Below are positions 20,590 through 30,970 of a stretch of 64,000 nt of DNA, piece after piece. The stretch comes from Platerodrilus igneus (Eukaryota > Arthropoda > Insecta > Coleoptera > Lycidae). Position 1 is the first letter of the stretch; each line of letters opens with the position of its first letter. The notes beneath the pieces were generated by a model. That model worked only from the letters and a program-made list of their open reading frames with translations. It made no database searches and was not told the origin of the DNA. The stretch spans positions 4,916,501-4,980,500 of the forward strand of contig JARFIW010000108.1 of NCBI GenBank assembly GCA_036346225.1, read 5' to 3'. A program made the position numbers and the translations under genes.

Positions 20590-22727
20590 CGCCCTACGTC
20601 AAAACAGTTGCCCTAGTATGCATGACTCGCCAAAAAAAAGAAGTTACAATACAACCGCAAATGTCTTTGTAAACTACTTTTTGTGATACGGTATAATCAT
20701 ACAAATTGCATATCAACAGACGCAAGTTCGTATGCCACCGGAAATGTCTTTGCAAACTACTATTGTGTGATGTGTATTATTACACAAATTGTAAGAAAAT
20801 GAACGTTCGTAGTATGCGACCAAAAATGTGTTTGTAAATGATTTCATTTGTAACGTCGTATGGCACAACTTGTTTGCGAATGGACGCTCGTCAGTATGAG
20901 ATCACAAATGTTCTGGTAAATGACTTTTTCGTAATGCAGTATAATCACACAAATTGCAAGCTAATCGACGTTCGTTTATATGCGACATTTCTGTGATGTG
21001 GTATAGTTATACGCATTGCATACAAATGAACACGTCTAGTATGCGATCACAAATGCCTTGTAAAGTATATTTTAGGGATGTGGTATAATCACACAAATTA
21101 CATGCGAACAGACGTTAGCTAGTATGCGTTCGCCAATGCTTTTGTAAATCATTTTTGCGTGACAAGCTATAATTACAGAAATTGCATCTAAAGGACGCTC
21201 GTTAGTATGCGACCATAAATGTTCTTGTAAATAAAATTTTTGTAATGCACTATAGCAAACACAAGTTGCAAGTGAATGAACTTTTGTTTGTATGCGACCG
21301 AAAATGTCTTTTTAAATGACTTTTTTGTAATGCACTATAATCACACCAATTGCACGAATGGACATTCGTTAGAATGCGACCGAAAATGTGCTTGTAAATG
21401 ACTTTTTTGTAATGTAGTATAACGATACAAATTGCCTGCAAATGCACGCTTGTTAGCGTGTGATCGCAAATGCTTTTGTAAATCACCTTTACATAACGAG
21501 TTATAATCACACAAATTACACATGAATGGACAGTCGTTATTCTGCAACCATAAAATGCGTTTTTAAAAGACTTTTTCGTGATGCAGTATAAGCACATAAA
21601 TTGCACGCCAATGGACGTTCGTTAGTATGTGACCGAAAATGTCTTTTTAAATGACTTTTTGTGATGCACTATAATCACATAAATTGCACGAAGGAACGTT
21701 CGTTAAAATGCGACCGAAAATGTGTTTGTAAATGACTTTTTTGTAATGTGGTATAACGACACAAATTGCATGCAAATGCACGGTTGTTAGCATGTGATCG
21801 TAAATGCTTTTGTAAATCACCTTTACGTAAGGATTTATAATCACACAAATTGCACATGAATGGACAGTCGGTATTATGTAACCGAAAATGCGTTTTTAAA
21901 AGAATTTTTTGTGATGCAGTATAAGCACATAAATTGCACGCGAATGGACGTTGGTTGGTATGCGACCAAAAATGTCTTTTTAAATTACTTCTATCTGATG
22001 CAGTATAAGCACATAAATTGCACGCGAATGGACGTTCGTTAGTATGCAACCGAAAATGTCTTTTTAAATTGCTTTTATCTGATGCAGTATAATCACACAA
22101 ATTGCACGCGAATGGACGATCGTTAGTATGCGATCGGAAATGTGCTTGTAAATGAATTTTTTGTGATGCAGTATAAGCACATAAATGGCACGAAAATGGA
22201 CGTTCGTTAGTATGTAACCGAAAATGTGTTTTTAAATTACTTTTATCTGATGCAGCAAAAGCACATAAATTGCAAGCGAATGGACGTTCGTTAGTATGTA
22301 ACCGAAAATGTGTTTTTAAATTACTTTTATCTGATGCAGCAAAAGCACATAAATTGCAAGCGAATGGACGTTCGTTAGTATGTAACCGAAAATGTCTTTT
22401 TAAATTACTTCTATCTGATGCAGTATACTCACACAAATTGCACACGAATGCACGTTCGTTAGTATGCGACCGAAAATGTGCTTGTAAATGACTTTTTTGT
22501 GATGCAGTATAGGCACATAAATGGCACGCGAATGGGCGTTCGTTAGTATGCGACCGAAAATGTGTTTGTAAATTACCTTTGCGTGATGCAGTATAATCAC
22601 ACAAATTGCATGCAAATAGACGTTCGTTAGTGTGCGACCGAAAATGTCTTTGTAAATCACTTTTTCGTAATGTGATATAATTGCACAAATTGCATGCTAA
22701 TGAACCTTCTTTTGTGTGTGGCTGCAT
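20590..22727 (-). pseudogene. C2H2 zinc-finger array gene, copy C (12 intact fingers plus decayed tail)
   Basis: From ATG 22727 (MQPHTKEGSLACNLCNY) an uninterrupted frame to 21675 encodes 12 consecutive classical fingers of 28 residues, with linkers TNERPFA, TNDRPFA and similar. The frame is lost after finger 12; about 13 more unit-length repeats continue in shifting frames to about 20590, ending like copy B. Fingers 5 and 6 (22210-22380) are identical in protein and nearly in DNA, a recent 84-bp unit duplication. This is the longest open version in the window and could encode a real 12-finger nuclear DNA-binding protein. No KRAB, ZAD or BTB domain is visible. Confidence 0.85.
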
Positions 22728-22734
22728 TCTTACT

Positions 22735-23040
22735 TTATCAACTAAATATCAATTATGAATACAAATGTCCTTTGCTTAAGTTGTTTCATAGCAACCCTGA
22801 GTGTCTTTAAGGGAAAAGTGGTGCTCAAGATTGTATTTTAGAAGAATTTGTGGATTTCGCACTAAAAAATATCAGTTGGTTTTCTTGCGTTTTTTTAAAT
22901 TGTTTAAAGCTTGGGTATTTTATACATATAGGTTTTTCATACTGTACTGTCCTTATACATTAAATCTTGAACGTATACCCAAAACCATGTCTATCTCAGT
23001 AAGACATGCAATAACTGATAACGTGAATATTATTGTGGTC
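22735..23040 (-). promoter_or_regulatory. Conserved upstream flank of zinc-finger copy C
   Basis: Read on the - strand, this matches 150-410 and 7540-7800, including the TATA-like TGTATAAAATACCC (about 22930-22914) and the segment GAGCACCAC near 22830. Divergence from copies A and B is clearly higher than A from B, so copy C is the older duplicate. Confidence 0.5.
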
Positions 23041-23324
23041 GAAAACATTGCTTGAAATGAAATATTTGCGCAAACGAAGTAGCAGGTGAGTAATTTCACT
23101 GTATCGTATATCATTAAATGTGGAATTTCAAAGTTATCTTACTTAATTTAACATTAATTTTCATAAAGCCATGGATTTGTGCTAGTGGTGTTTGTAAAAA
23201 GGGACACGTTGTTTTCTAAATATGAAATGTATAACTTCTTTTATTATCGTTTATTTATATTTCAGATTATTTGAATGGTAGGATCATGATAGATAAGATG
23301 AAATTTATTATTTATAGTATATTA

Positions 23325-23439
23325 CATACCGAGCAGGGAAGTAGATCATTACAGCCGAGTGCTGGTTAGATGCCCGAGGTGCGCAGCACCGAGGGTAGCT
23401 ATAGGCACGGGGCTGTAAAGATCCTTCCCGCGAGGTATG
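23325..23439. repeat. 115-base structured hairpin at left end of recombinase element
   Basis: Outer stem CATACC/GGTATG, then GGGAAG/CTTCCC, GATC and TTACAGCC/GGCTGTAA, enclosing a second stem GGTGC/GCACC (CCGAGGTGCGCAGCACCGAG). It is GC-rich against AT-rich surroundings. A 20-base inverted repeat (TTACTCACAATCGGTTAGTA) follows at 23449 and recurs inverted at 36913-36933. Confidence 0.85.
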
Positions 23440-23644
23440 TATACGATTTTACTCACAATCGGTTAGTAAATATAAATAAGTGTCAAATCATTTTAATTTT
23501 TATATAATTTGATAAATTATTTCAACAAAGACATCTTTGAGACGGTTGCTAGGGTACATTATGTTTGTTGATTTTGACATAATATTGTATGAGTTACGTC
23601 TATACCTCATTGTTAAAGGTTGTATTTGTACTTTGATACAAAAT

Positions 23645-24054
23645 ATGACCGATAGTCACATTGATTGTACTCCACCGAGCTGCGGGATGCTGCACAAAAA
23701 GCTACTGAAGGCATGATTCCAGAAAAAAAGCAGGGCGAGATACGAAAGCACTTACGAAATATATAGTAAATGGTGTGTAACTAAAGGTGTGCAGCATACT
23801 TCTGAAACGGTATTCCTTGCGTTTTTTCTGAATTAGCTAAACAAAATAAAGCCCCCAAGTTATGGTCAAGATACTCGATGTTGCGAGCAATATTAAATAT
23901 TAGGTGTGATGTTGATATCAGTAATTATGTCACGTTGCGAGCATACTTAAAAATGCAGAATGTGGGTTACAAAGCTAAAAAGTAAAACGTATTATCAGCA
24001 GTAGACATCTATAAATTTCTAGATGATGCTCCGATAGAATATCTTCCTCAAACG
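23645..24054 (+). pseudogene. Tyrosine recombinase, exon 1 (N-terminal core-binding part)
   Basis: The frame reads YESTYEIYSKWC, then, after a 1-base slip near 23830, LAKQNKAPKLWSRYSMLRAI, DVDISNYVTLRAYLKMQNVG and DIYKFLDDAP. This is the SAM-like N-terminal domain of the Crypton/DUF3504-type recombinases abundant in insects. Damage: an extra A in an A-run near 23725, a frameshift near 23830 and TAA at about 23982. The exon ends at ..CAAACG with GTATAC donor at 24055. Confidence 0.82.
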
Positions 24055-24782
24055 GTATACATTTAAATTTCTTCAGTGCGTATTCCTAGATAGCACAAAA
24101 ATATACCATGTATATACATAGAATGTTTCTAGAGAACATTCTCATAAAGTGCATATATATTATTAGAATATTCTTGGGTAGTGCAAATGGGTCCCCTTTT
24201 AATATTGTATAATGGTTCAAGAAATATTCTTTGCAAATTTTAGACACATTTACAATGTTATATGTATATCCAATTTACTTACCAATCTACTCATATAGAA
24301 TATTTTATGTAGATATAGTAATATTTTCTGAATAGTTTATGCACATTCAAAAGAATATTATATAGATATTCAATGCACTTATCAATCTATTCGACCGGAA
24401 TATTCTGTGCTCATGTTTTTGAATATTATATGCATATTCATTGTACTTTCTAATCTACTAATTTGGAATATTCTGTGCATATATTTATTAGAATTTTATG
24501 AATATTGTATGCACATTCAGTAGAATATTGTATGATCATTCCATATAGGTATACAAATTGACTTATTTGGAATATTTTGATTATTATTTACGGTATGTTT
24601 AATAGAAGCACCTGTGAATATATGCAGTGCATTTGAGGTGGTATAATTTGGAAGTATTTGTTGCACAAATTTTTACAGGATTAGTGTGTATACAATGACT
24701 TAAATTAAAAAATTAAAAGAATGTATTCTAAAAATTTGTACAATTTAACTATAAAATCTAAAACTTAGTATGTATATAAATT

Positions 24783-25022
24783 CTAAAAAGGATACCAGTA
24801 TAAATACTCTCTGTAAGTTTGTTGTGGTTTCTTGTATATTCTTCCTTCTATTATTGTTGGTTCCGATGATGTGCAGCAAGTTGCAGCTATCGATGGTGTT
24901 TGAACATTTTCCGTAATTATTGGTATAAGATGATGACCATAATCATAGTCATCAATTTTCAATAAATCATTAGCAATCTTATTATTAATCTTTCTATAGT
25001 AACTACTATCCCTTTTCGGCAT
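24783..25022 (-). CDS. Hypothetical 79-residue protein, divergent from THAP gene
   Basis: Opens MPKRDSSYYRKINNKIANDLLKI, basic and helical-looking, then an acidic DDYDYGHH and a Cys pair (ATCCTSS), ending in a Tyr-rich tail. I recognise no domain. It starts 350 bases from the THAP gene on the opposite strand, within the same TIR element, so both may be element genes sharing a promoter region. Confidence 0.35.
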   Translation of the reverse strand: MPKRDSSYYRKINNKIANDLLKIDDYDYGHHLIPIITENVQTPSIAATCCTSSEPTIIEGRIYKKPQQTYREYLYWYPF

Positions 25023-25372
25023 AATTGCTACAATTAAAAATGCACATGCACTAACAACTAGGAAAATACAAATACTGATACTACGTTACCACCGTTTTGC
25101 AGGAAAAGTACATTAATAATCTCTAACCAGGGCAGGCGCACTCCTGGCATTTGACAGTTCCGTGTTTTAATAGGTACTCGCAACACCGAAGCGTTGTCGT
25201 CGCTAATTATAATAAAGAGGTTAAGGAAAAATACTACTTTACCGGCAAATCTGTCATACGTTTCACAAACTTCATTTCCATTTGAACATTTATTTACTCA
25301 AATATTTAGAATTTGTGTTCATCTGTGGTATTTATTTATTTGTGATTTGAGCTTAAGATTTAATTTTAAATA

Positions 25373-25782
25373 ATGGGGTTTAAGTGTTCCATTGCTGGTT
25401 GTAAACTATTGTTATTGTAAAATGTAAAAACTCATTGTTTACCAAAGGATCCTGAGGTAAGTTCTTTAAACATTTTTAAATGCTTATTAATTTTAACTAA
25501 ATGCTAAACTATTTCAGTATTTTCAAAATTATCATATTAATTTATGGTTTTTTGATACAGGATACTCTTTATTTATAACATTCTTGTGTTTATAGATTCG
25601 TCGTTTATGGTGCGCAGCAGTTGGTCGTAAAGATTTAATAAATTTTGATGATAGGCATAGCAGACAGGCATTTAGAATATGCAATATCCATTTTGCAGAC
25701 GATGCAAAAATTTGTATCTAATAGAAATCGTACTAATTTAAAATACAATGTGGTTCCTTCGTTACACCTTCAAGGTAGCTAA
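25373..25782 (+). pseudogene. THAP zinc-finger protein, two exons, damaged
   Basis: Exon 1 (25373-25456) reads MGFKCSIAGC..HCLPKDPE; GTAAGT donor at 25457 and TTTATAG acceptor at 25595; exon 2 continues IRRLWCAAVGRKD, AFRICNIHFADD and, after a 1-base slip near 25712, NVVPSLHLQ and stop. This is a complete THAP domain: C-x4-C..C-x2-H ligands, the invariant Pro and Trp, and a terminal AVP-type motif. A TAA at about 25418 lies inside exon 1. The protein would be little more than the THAP domain. Confidence 0.72.
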
Positions 25783-26765
25783 AGTGATCATTGCTTTTAC
25801 TTTTGAGTTAGTATTGTTGATTAGGATGTTTTTTGAATTATCGATTGTACTGTATGACCTATCAGATATGTTAACATGTAACATGCATTTTAAATTTCTT
25901 TTGTAAAAATTGGGGTTGCTCATTCATTCTTAAATAAATAAATAAAAAATGTTTATTGTTGTGAATATTAAACATATGAAAGGCACTTATAATAGGGATT
26001 TCAAAGACATATTGTAAATTATCAATTTCTGCCTCATTTTATAATACTGTTGCTACAATTTTTGAAATGTTTGCAAATGATTTCACTTAACAATAAATTT
26101 TGTTTTATTTAGAAGAATTTGTTTTCTGTACGATTAACGTAATTACATAAGAAAACGTCCTTAAAATCTTCATAGTGCTTTTCACAAACCGGTATTCTTA
26201 AAATGCCAGAAAAATTCAAAATTTAAATTTGGCGCCAATGAAGATAGTTCATACTCGCATCGCGAGTGGCGCTTATTATGGCTTTGCAATAATATAGGGA
26301 GTTGCCTATCTATATCTACTTACTAATCTATGTTTCTAACAAAGGAGACAGAACAATAACGGCACAGAGTACTCTGTTGATAGCGGTAAACTCATAACTC
26401 ATAACCTCACAATTCCGAACAAATAGCAAGTGCGGTAGTGGCTAGTACATCTTTGTTGGGGGAACGTAACATGGTTTCGTCTACATATTATATTTATAAG
26501 TCAATAATGGTAGGAGCTATAATAGTATTGTTAAGGGATATTCCTCCATCAGCGATAAAATACACGCCGATTAAAATACGATGTCCATCAATATTATAAC
26601 AAATTATGTTTTTAACTATTAAAAAATAATATATACATACGATGTTACCCCAAGTACAAAAATATTTACTGAATGTTTTAAGAATATTCATTATTAATTT
26701 AGAATACTGAAAATTTAACAAAAAATAATTGAAACTATATAATTATTTATTGAACACTTTTTTAT
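25783..26765. other. AT-rich sequence without recognised gene
   Basis: No convincing coding frame; the - strand frame at 26494-26721 is Ile/Leu-rich low-complexity. A small GC-richer block at 26250-26290 contains TCGCATCGCGAGTGGCG, a short palindrome. Confidence 0.4.
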
Positions 26766-26769
26766 TATG

Positions 26770-27208
26770 TGTGGTTGTTAGTTCTGTTGTAGAAGGTTGT
26801 ATCAGGAGGTATTGTATGGCATGGCTCCTAACTACAGTATTTAACAGGGCTTACTCCCTAGGTAAATAACGACATGTGGTTACAATATTTATTTATTAAC
26901 ACTACGAAGAGTGATTGTAAAGACAATAATATTCACAATCTCCATAGAACTGACACAACACACGAGTAGATCTACTATCGCCGATTATTGCATAAATTTT
27001 ATTATATAAATGTAAAAGCGCGGTCACAACACGAATCGCGGGGGTGCCGAGTTGAAACTTCACCTTTCGTTGCACGCCGAAGCACCACTGTCCACTTCGC
27101 GCCTTCACCACTTAGACGGTACTCCGATGGTACCCGAATGCATCTGGCACAAGAATTTAAATTGCTTTTGGGGTGTACGCACTGTTGAAATGTAAACTGT
27201 CCGTTACA
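26770..27208 (-). repeat. Gypsy 3' LTR
   Basis: 439 bases, near-identical to 34905-35342 with scattered single-base and short indel differences, so insertion is fairly recent. Contains a TATAAAT-like stretch near 27000. Confidence 0.92.
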
Positions 27209-30200
27209 TCACCCCCCTGCTAGTGATAACGATACGTGAGAGTTATCGATATCTGAGCGGAAGCGAAATAGTGCGTCAAAAAGAGTTTTTTTAAGTGGGA
27301 CTGGCATATTTTTGGTTGGTTGATGCGGAATTCTGTGTTGTTGCTTATTTGCGGTATTTTCGTTATTTGTTGTTGGTTGAGCGGGTTGTGACACAGTTGT
27401 GGGAGACTCTGGATCTGGTGGCAGAAAACAAGGTTTGAGTCTGTCTATAGAAATTTTGTCTGGTTTTCCGTTTCTCTCTACAACAAACCATTTAGGATTT
27501 CTGTCTAAAACATTGTATGGTCCGCTGTAGGGCTGTTGTAGTGGTTTTCGCACCATGTCGTTTCGTATAAAAATTTGACTTGAAGTTTGTAATTCAGGGT
27601 GTATAAATATATGCTTTGTAGTGTAGACTTTTTTTTGGTATTGGTCGAGTTTTTGTGAATAGAAGTTTAAGGTTTTCAATGAAGTCTGATGGTGTAGTTT
27701 CGGATTTTGATTGATGAAAAAATTCTCCTGGCAATTTTAGTGTAGTGCCAAACAACATTTCGGCTGGTGAAAAGTTGATATTTTCATTGATTGCTGATCT
27801 GAGGCCTAACAAAATGAGAGGTAATAATTCGATCCATTTATTAGATTCATGACTTTTTATCGAAGCTTTGAGTGTTCGGTGCCATCGTTCAATCTTTCCA
27901 TTTGATTGCGGATGGTATGCGGTTGTTAGAAAATGTTTAATTCCTAACATTTTGTTAAGAGTGCGGAATAAATTACTTCGAATGGCCTTCCACGATCTGT
28001 TGTAATTCGTTCTGGAACACCATAACGGGATATTCAATTATCTAAGAATGCTTGAGCTACTGTTTCAGCTGTACTGTCTACAATAGGGATGGCTTCTGGC
28101 CAAAATGAAAAACGGTCTATTATTGTTAGACAATAGGAATAGCCTTTGTTTTGTGGTAGTGGACCGATGATGTCCATGTTAATATGTGAAAAATCTATGA
28201 TCGGCTGATTGAAATTCTTGCAATTGAGATTTGGTGTGTCTAGTTATTTTAGACTTTTGACAAGATACGCATGATTTAGACCATAATTTGCAGTCTTTAT
28301 TGATTCCGGGCCAAATAAAACGTTCTTATACAAGTTTTAGTGTTCGCCTAGAACCAGTATGTGAGAGGCTGTGAATTTTGTTGAAAATTTTGTGGTACAT
28401 AAGGTCGGTTTTGTTTGTCACAATAAATTTGAATATTGTTTTTCCCAGGTATAGGTACTAACTGAATTTTTAGTGAGCTTGCATCGCTATTTTGTATTAA
28501 CATTTTCAATTCTTGATCAGATAATTGCCCTTTGTGAAATTCAGTGTAATTTATTATTTCAGATTGGTTGATAGATTCAATGCGGGACAGGAAATCTGCT
28601 ACTATGTTATCTTTACCAGATATGTGTTTAATATCTGTGGTAAATTGTGATATAAATTCTAGGTAGCGTAGTTGTCTGTGCATGACTTTATCGTTGCGTT
28701 GAGTAAATGCAAACGTGAGTGGTTTGTGATCTGTTAGAATTGTGAAAGAACGTCCTTCGAGAACGTGTGCAAAATGTTTTACAGCTAAATACATTGCTAA
28801 TAGTTCTCTGCCGTATGTACTGTATTTGAGTTGAGTTTCATTTAATTTTTGTGAAAAGAATGCTAAGGGTTGCACAATGTTGTCTTTCACTTGTTCTACT
28901 TCGGAACCGACAGCTGCATCGGAGGCGTCTACTGTTAAAATTAATTTAGTTTTATCGCTATTGTCAGGATGAACTAATAAAACTGCCTTGCCTAGTAGGT
29001 TTTTGCAATTATTAAAGGCTTCTGTGGATTCTGTTGACCACTCAATTTCAGTTTTGTCATTTTTCTTATTGGGACCTTTTAATAATTCAGTAAGTAAATA
29101 TTGTGAATGTGCAGCGTTTGGCAAAAATCGTCTGTAAAAGTTCAGCATGCCTAGGAATCTGCGCAATTGTTTTTTGGTTGTTGGAAGAGGCATGTCAGTT
29201 ATTGTTTGCACACGATCTGGCAATGGTTTAGTGCCTTCTTCTGAAATTTCGTATCCAAGGAATGATATTTTGCTTACACCAAATTCACATTTTGATGGAT
29301 TAAGCGTTATACCGTATTCTTGAAGTTTTTCAAATACTTGATGTAAATGTTGTTTGTGTTCCTCTGTAGAAGTGGATGCGATGAGTACGTCGGCTATATA
29401 TGCATAAATGTAAGGTAGGTCGCGAAATACTTCGTCTATAAACCTTTGAAATGTTTGTGCTGCATTGCGTAGGCCGAACATCATGACCGGGAATTCAAAT
29501 AGTCCAAACGGTGTGATAATCGCGGTTTTTTCAATGTCTTTTGGTTTACGGGAATTTGATTATAGGCTCTAATTAGGTCTAATTTAGAAAAAAATTTCTT
29601 GCCTTGTAATATGTGACTAACATCGTGGATGTGTTTTATTGGATACCTATCGGGTTTAGTGACCGAATTTAGAGATCTATAATCGCCACATGGTTTCCAA
29701 CCTCCATCTTTTTTTGGAACGAGGTGCAGAGGACTTGCCCAACTTGATTTCGATGGTCTGCACATTCTGAGATCCATCATATTTTGGAATTCGCGTTTTG
29801 CAATATCTAATTTCTGTGCGTCGAGTCGACGAGCTTTGTAAAATTTGGGAGGGTCTTTTGTCTCTATAAAATGTGTAGTTTTGTGTTTGATTGGTTTTGT
29901 ACCCATTGGTGGTCTAGTAATTTCAGGATACTGACCTAATATTTGTACATATTCGTTAGTATTAGCAACTGTAGTGATTTTGTTGGATTTTTCATTGCTA
30001 GAACGTATATGTAATTGTAATAAGGTTAAACCATCTACTAATTTGCGATTTTTTAGATCGACTATTAGGTTATGGTGTTTTAAAAAATCTGCACCAATAA
30101 TGGGTTTTGAAACTGCGGTTAAAATAAATGGCCAAGAATAAACGCGTCGTAGACCTATGTCCAATGACAACATTTTTTCTCCATAACTTTTGATTAACGT

Positions 30201-30410
30201 GTCGTTAGCTGCATATAATTGAAATTTGTTAGCACCGCGGCGGATTTCTTGTGTTGACGCCGGAAAAATTGAGACGTCTGCGCCTGTGTCTATCAAAAAT
30301 TGTATATTTGTTTTTATCAGTAACGAATAGGCGGCTTGATATTATGTCAACCTCAGTAGCCGCGCGTTGAGGCTGCTTTGTTAGTTTAAAGGCGTGAATT
30401 TGCATAACCC
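27209..30410 (-). pseudogene. pol: Gypsy pol, copy 1 (protease-RT-RNase H-integrase)
   Basis: In - strand order: protease MIDTGADVSIFPAS (about 30296), RT with FSKLDLIRAYNQIP (about 29600) and, across a frameshift near 29500, the active-site region at about 29400, which reads YIADVLIAS where YIDD is expected. Then RNase H (LILTVDASDAAVGSEV, about 28950; TILTDHKPLTFAF), the H2C2 zinc and catalytic core of integrase (MDIIGPLPQNKGYSY, then YHPQSNGKIERWH), and a GPY/F end (GPYNVLDR). Frames: 30296-29481, 29484-28348, about 28250-28040, 28037-27594, 27679-27209. Three or four frameshifts and the missing RT Asp make it inactive. Confidence 0.93.
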
Positions 30411-30970
30411 AATTAAAGCACCCCTAGGTAATAACAATGTAAAAAGACATTCCTTTAAGACCTATCGTAAGCTCAATAGATTCACCATGCCATAATTTAG
30501 CCAAAATTTCTACTAAAATTATAAATCCATTAGCAGGCAAAACGGATTCTTTCATTAAAAAACCAACACTTTTGAAAAATTCAAACTAAATTGGAAAACT
30601 TCACCTTCATGGAGCTTCTGATGACCACTGTAAACTCTTTACAAATGTCCCTATAAACAAAACGTTAAGATTAAAAAAAACTGAAAAAGATGGCAATCTT
30701 AAAGGGAGAACAAATAAGTATGATAAACGTCCTGAATCCCCCCGGCTTATGTAACGATACGTGACATATTCGAAATAAAGGATCAAATTTGCAAACAAAG
30801 CTAGATTAAGTGAAGCACTGGCCCCATTCTTTGTATAATTCATGGTGAATTCTTAATTGGGTATATTTCACACAAGATTGAAACCATTGATCTGGTGGAG
30901 TACGTTGGGAATGGATCTGGTATGAAAAAAGGCCTGAGTATAGATTAATTAGAAACTTTTCGTCATTAAC
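30411..30970. other. Foreign 550-base spacer between two pol copies
   Basis: It matches neither pol copy nor gag. No domain seen in its frames (longest - strand frame 30843-30607). It separates a complete pol from a second pol in the same orientation, which is not a normal gypsy layout. Confidence 0.55.

Noticed and set aside
21675..22727. Zinc-finger repeats considered as a CRISPR-like or satellite array
   Set aside because: The 84-bp period encodes C2H2 fingers in one frame with conserved Cys/His; not spacer-separated repeats.
22801..23055. 84-codon + strand frame
   Set aside because: It is the complement of the conserved upstream flank of zinc-finger copy C, whose other copies have no such frame.
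26902..27188. Frames in the gypsy LTR (also 35009-35329)
   Set aside because: Both strands of the LTR are open by chance; no domain, and LTRs are not expected to code here.
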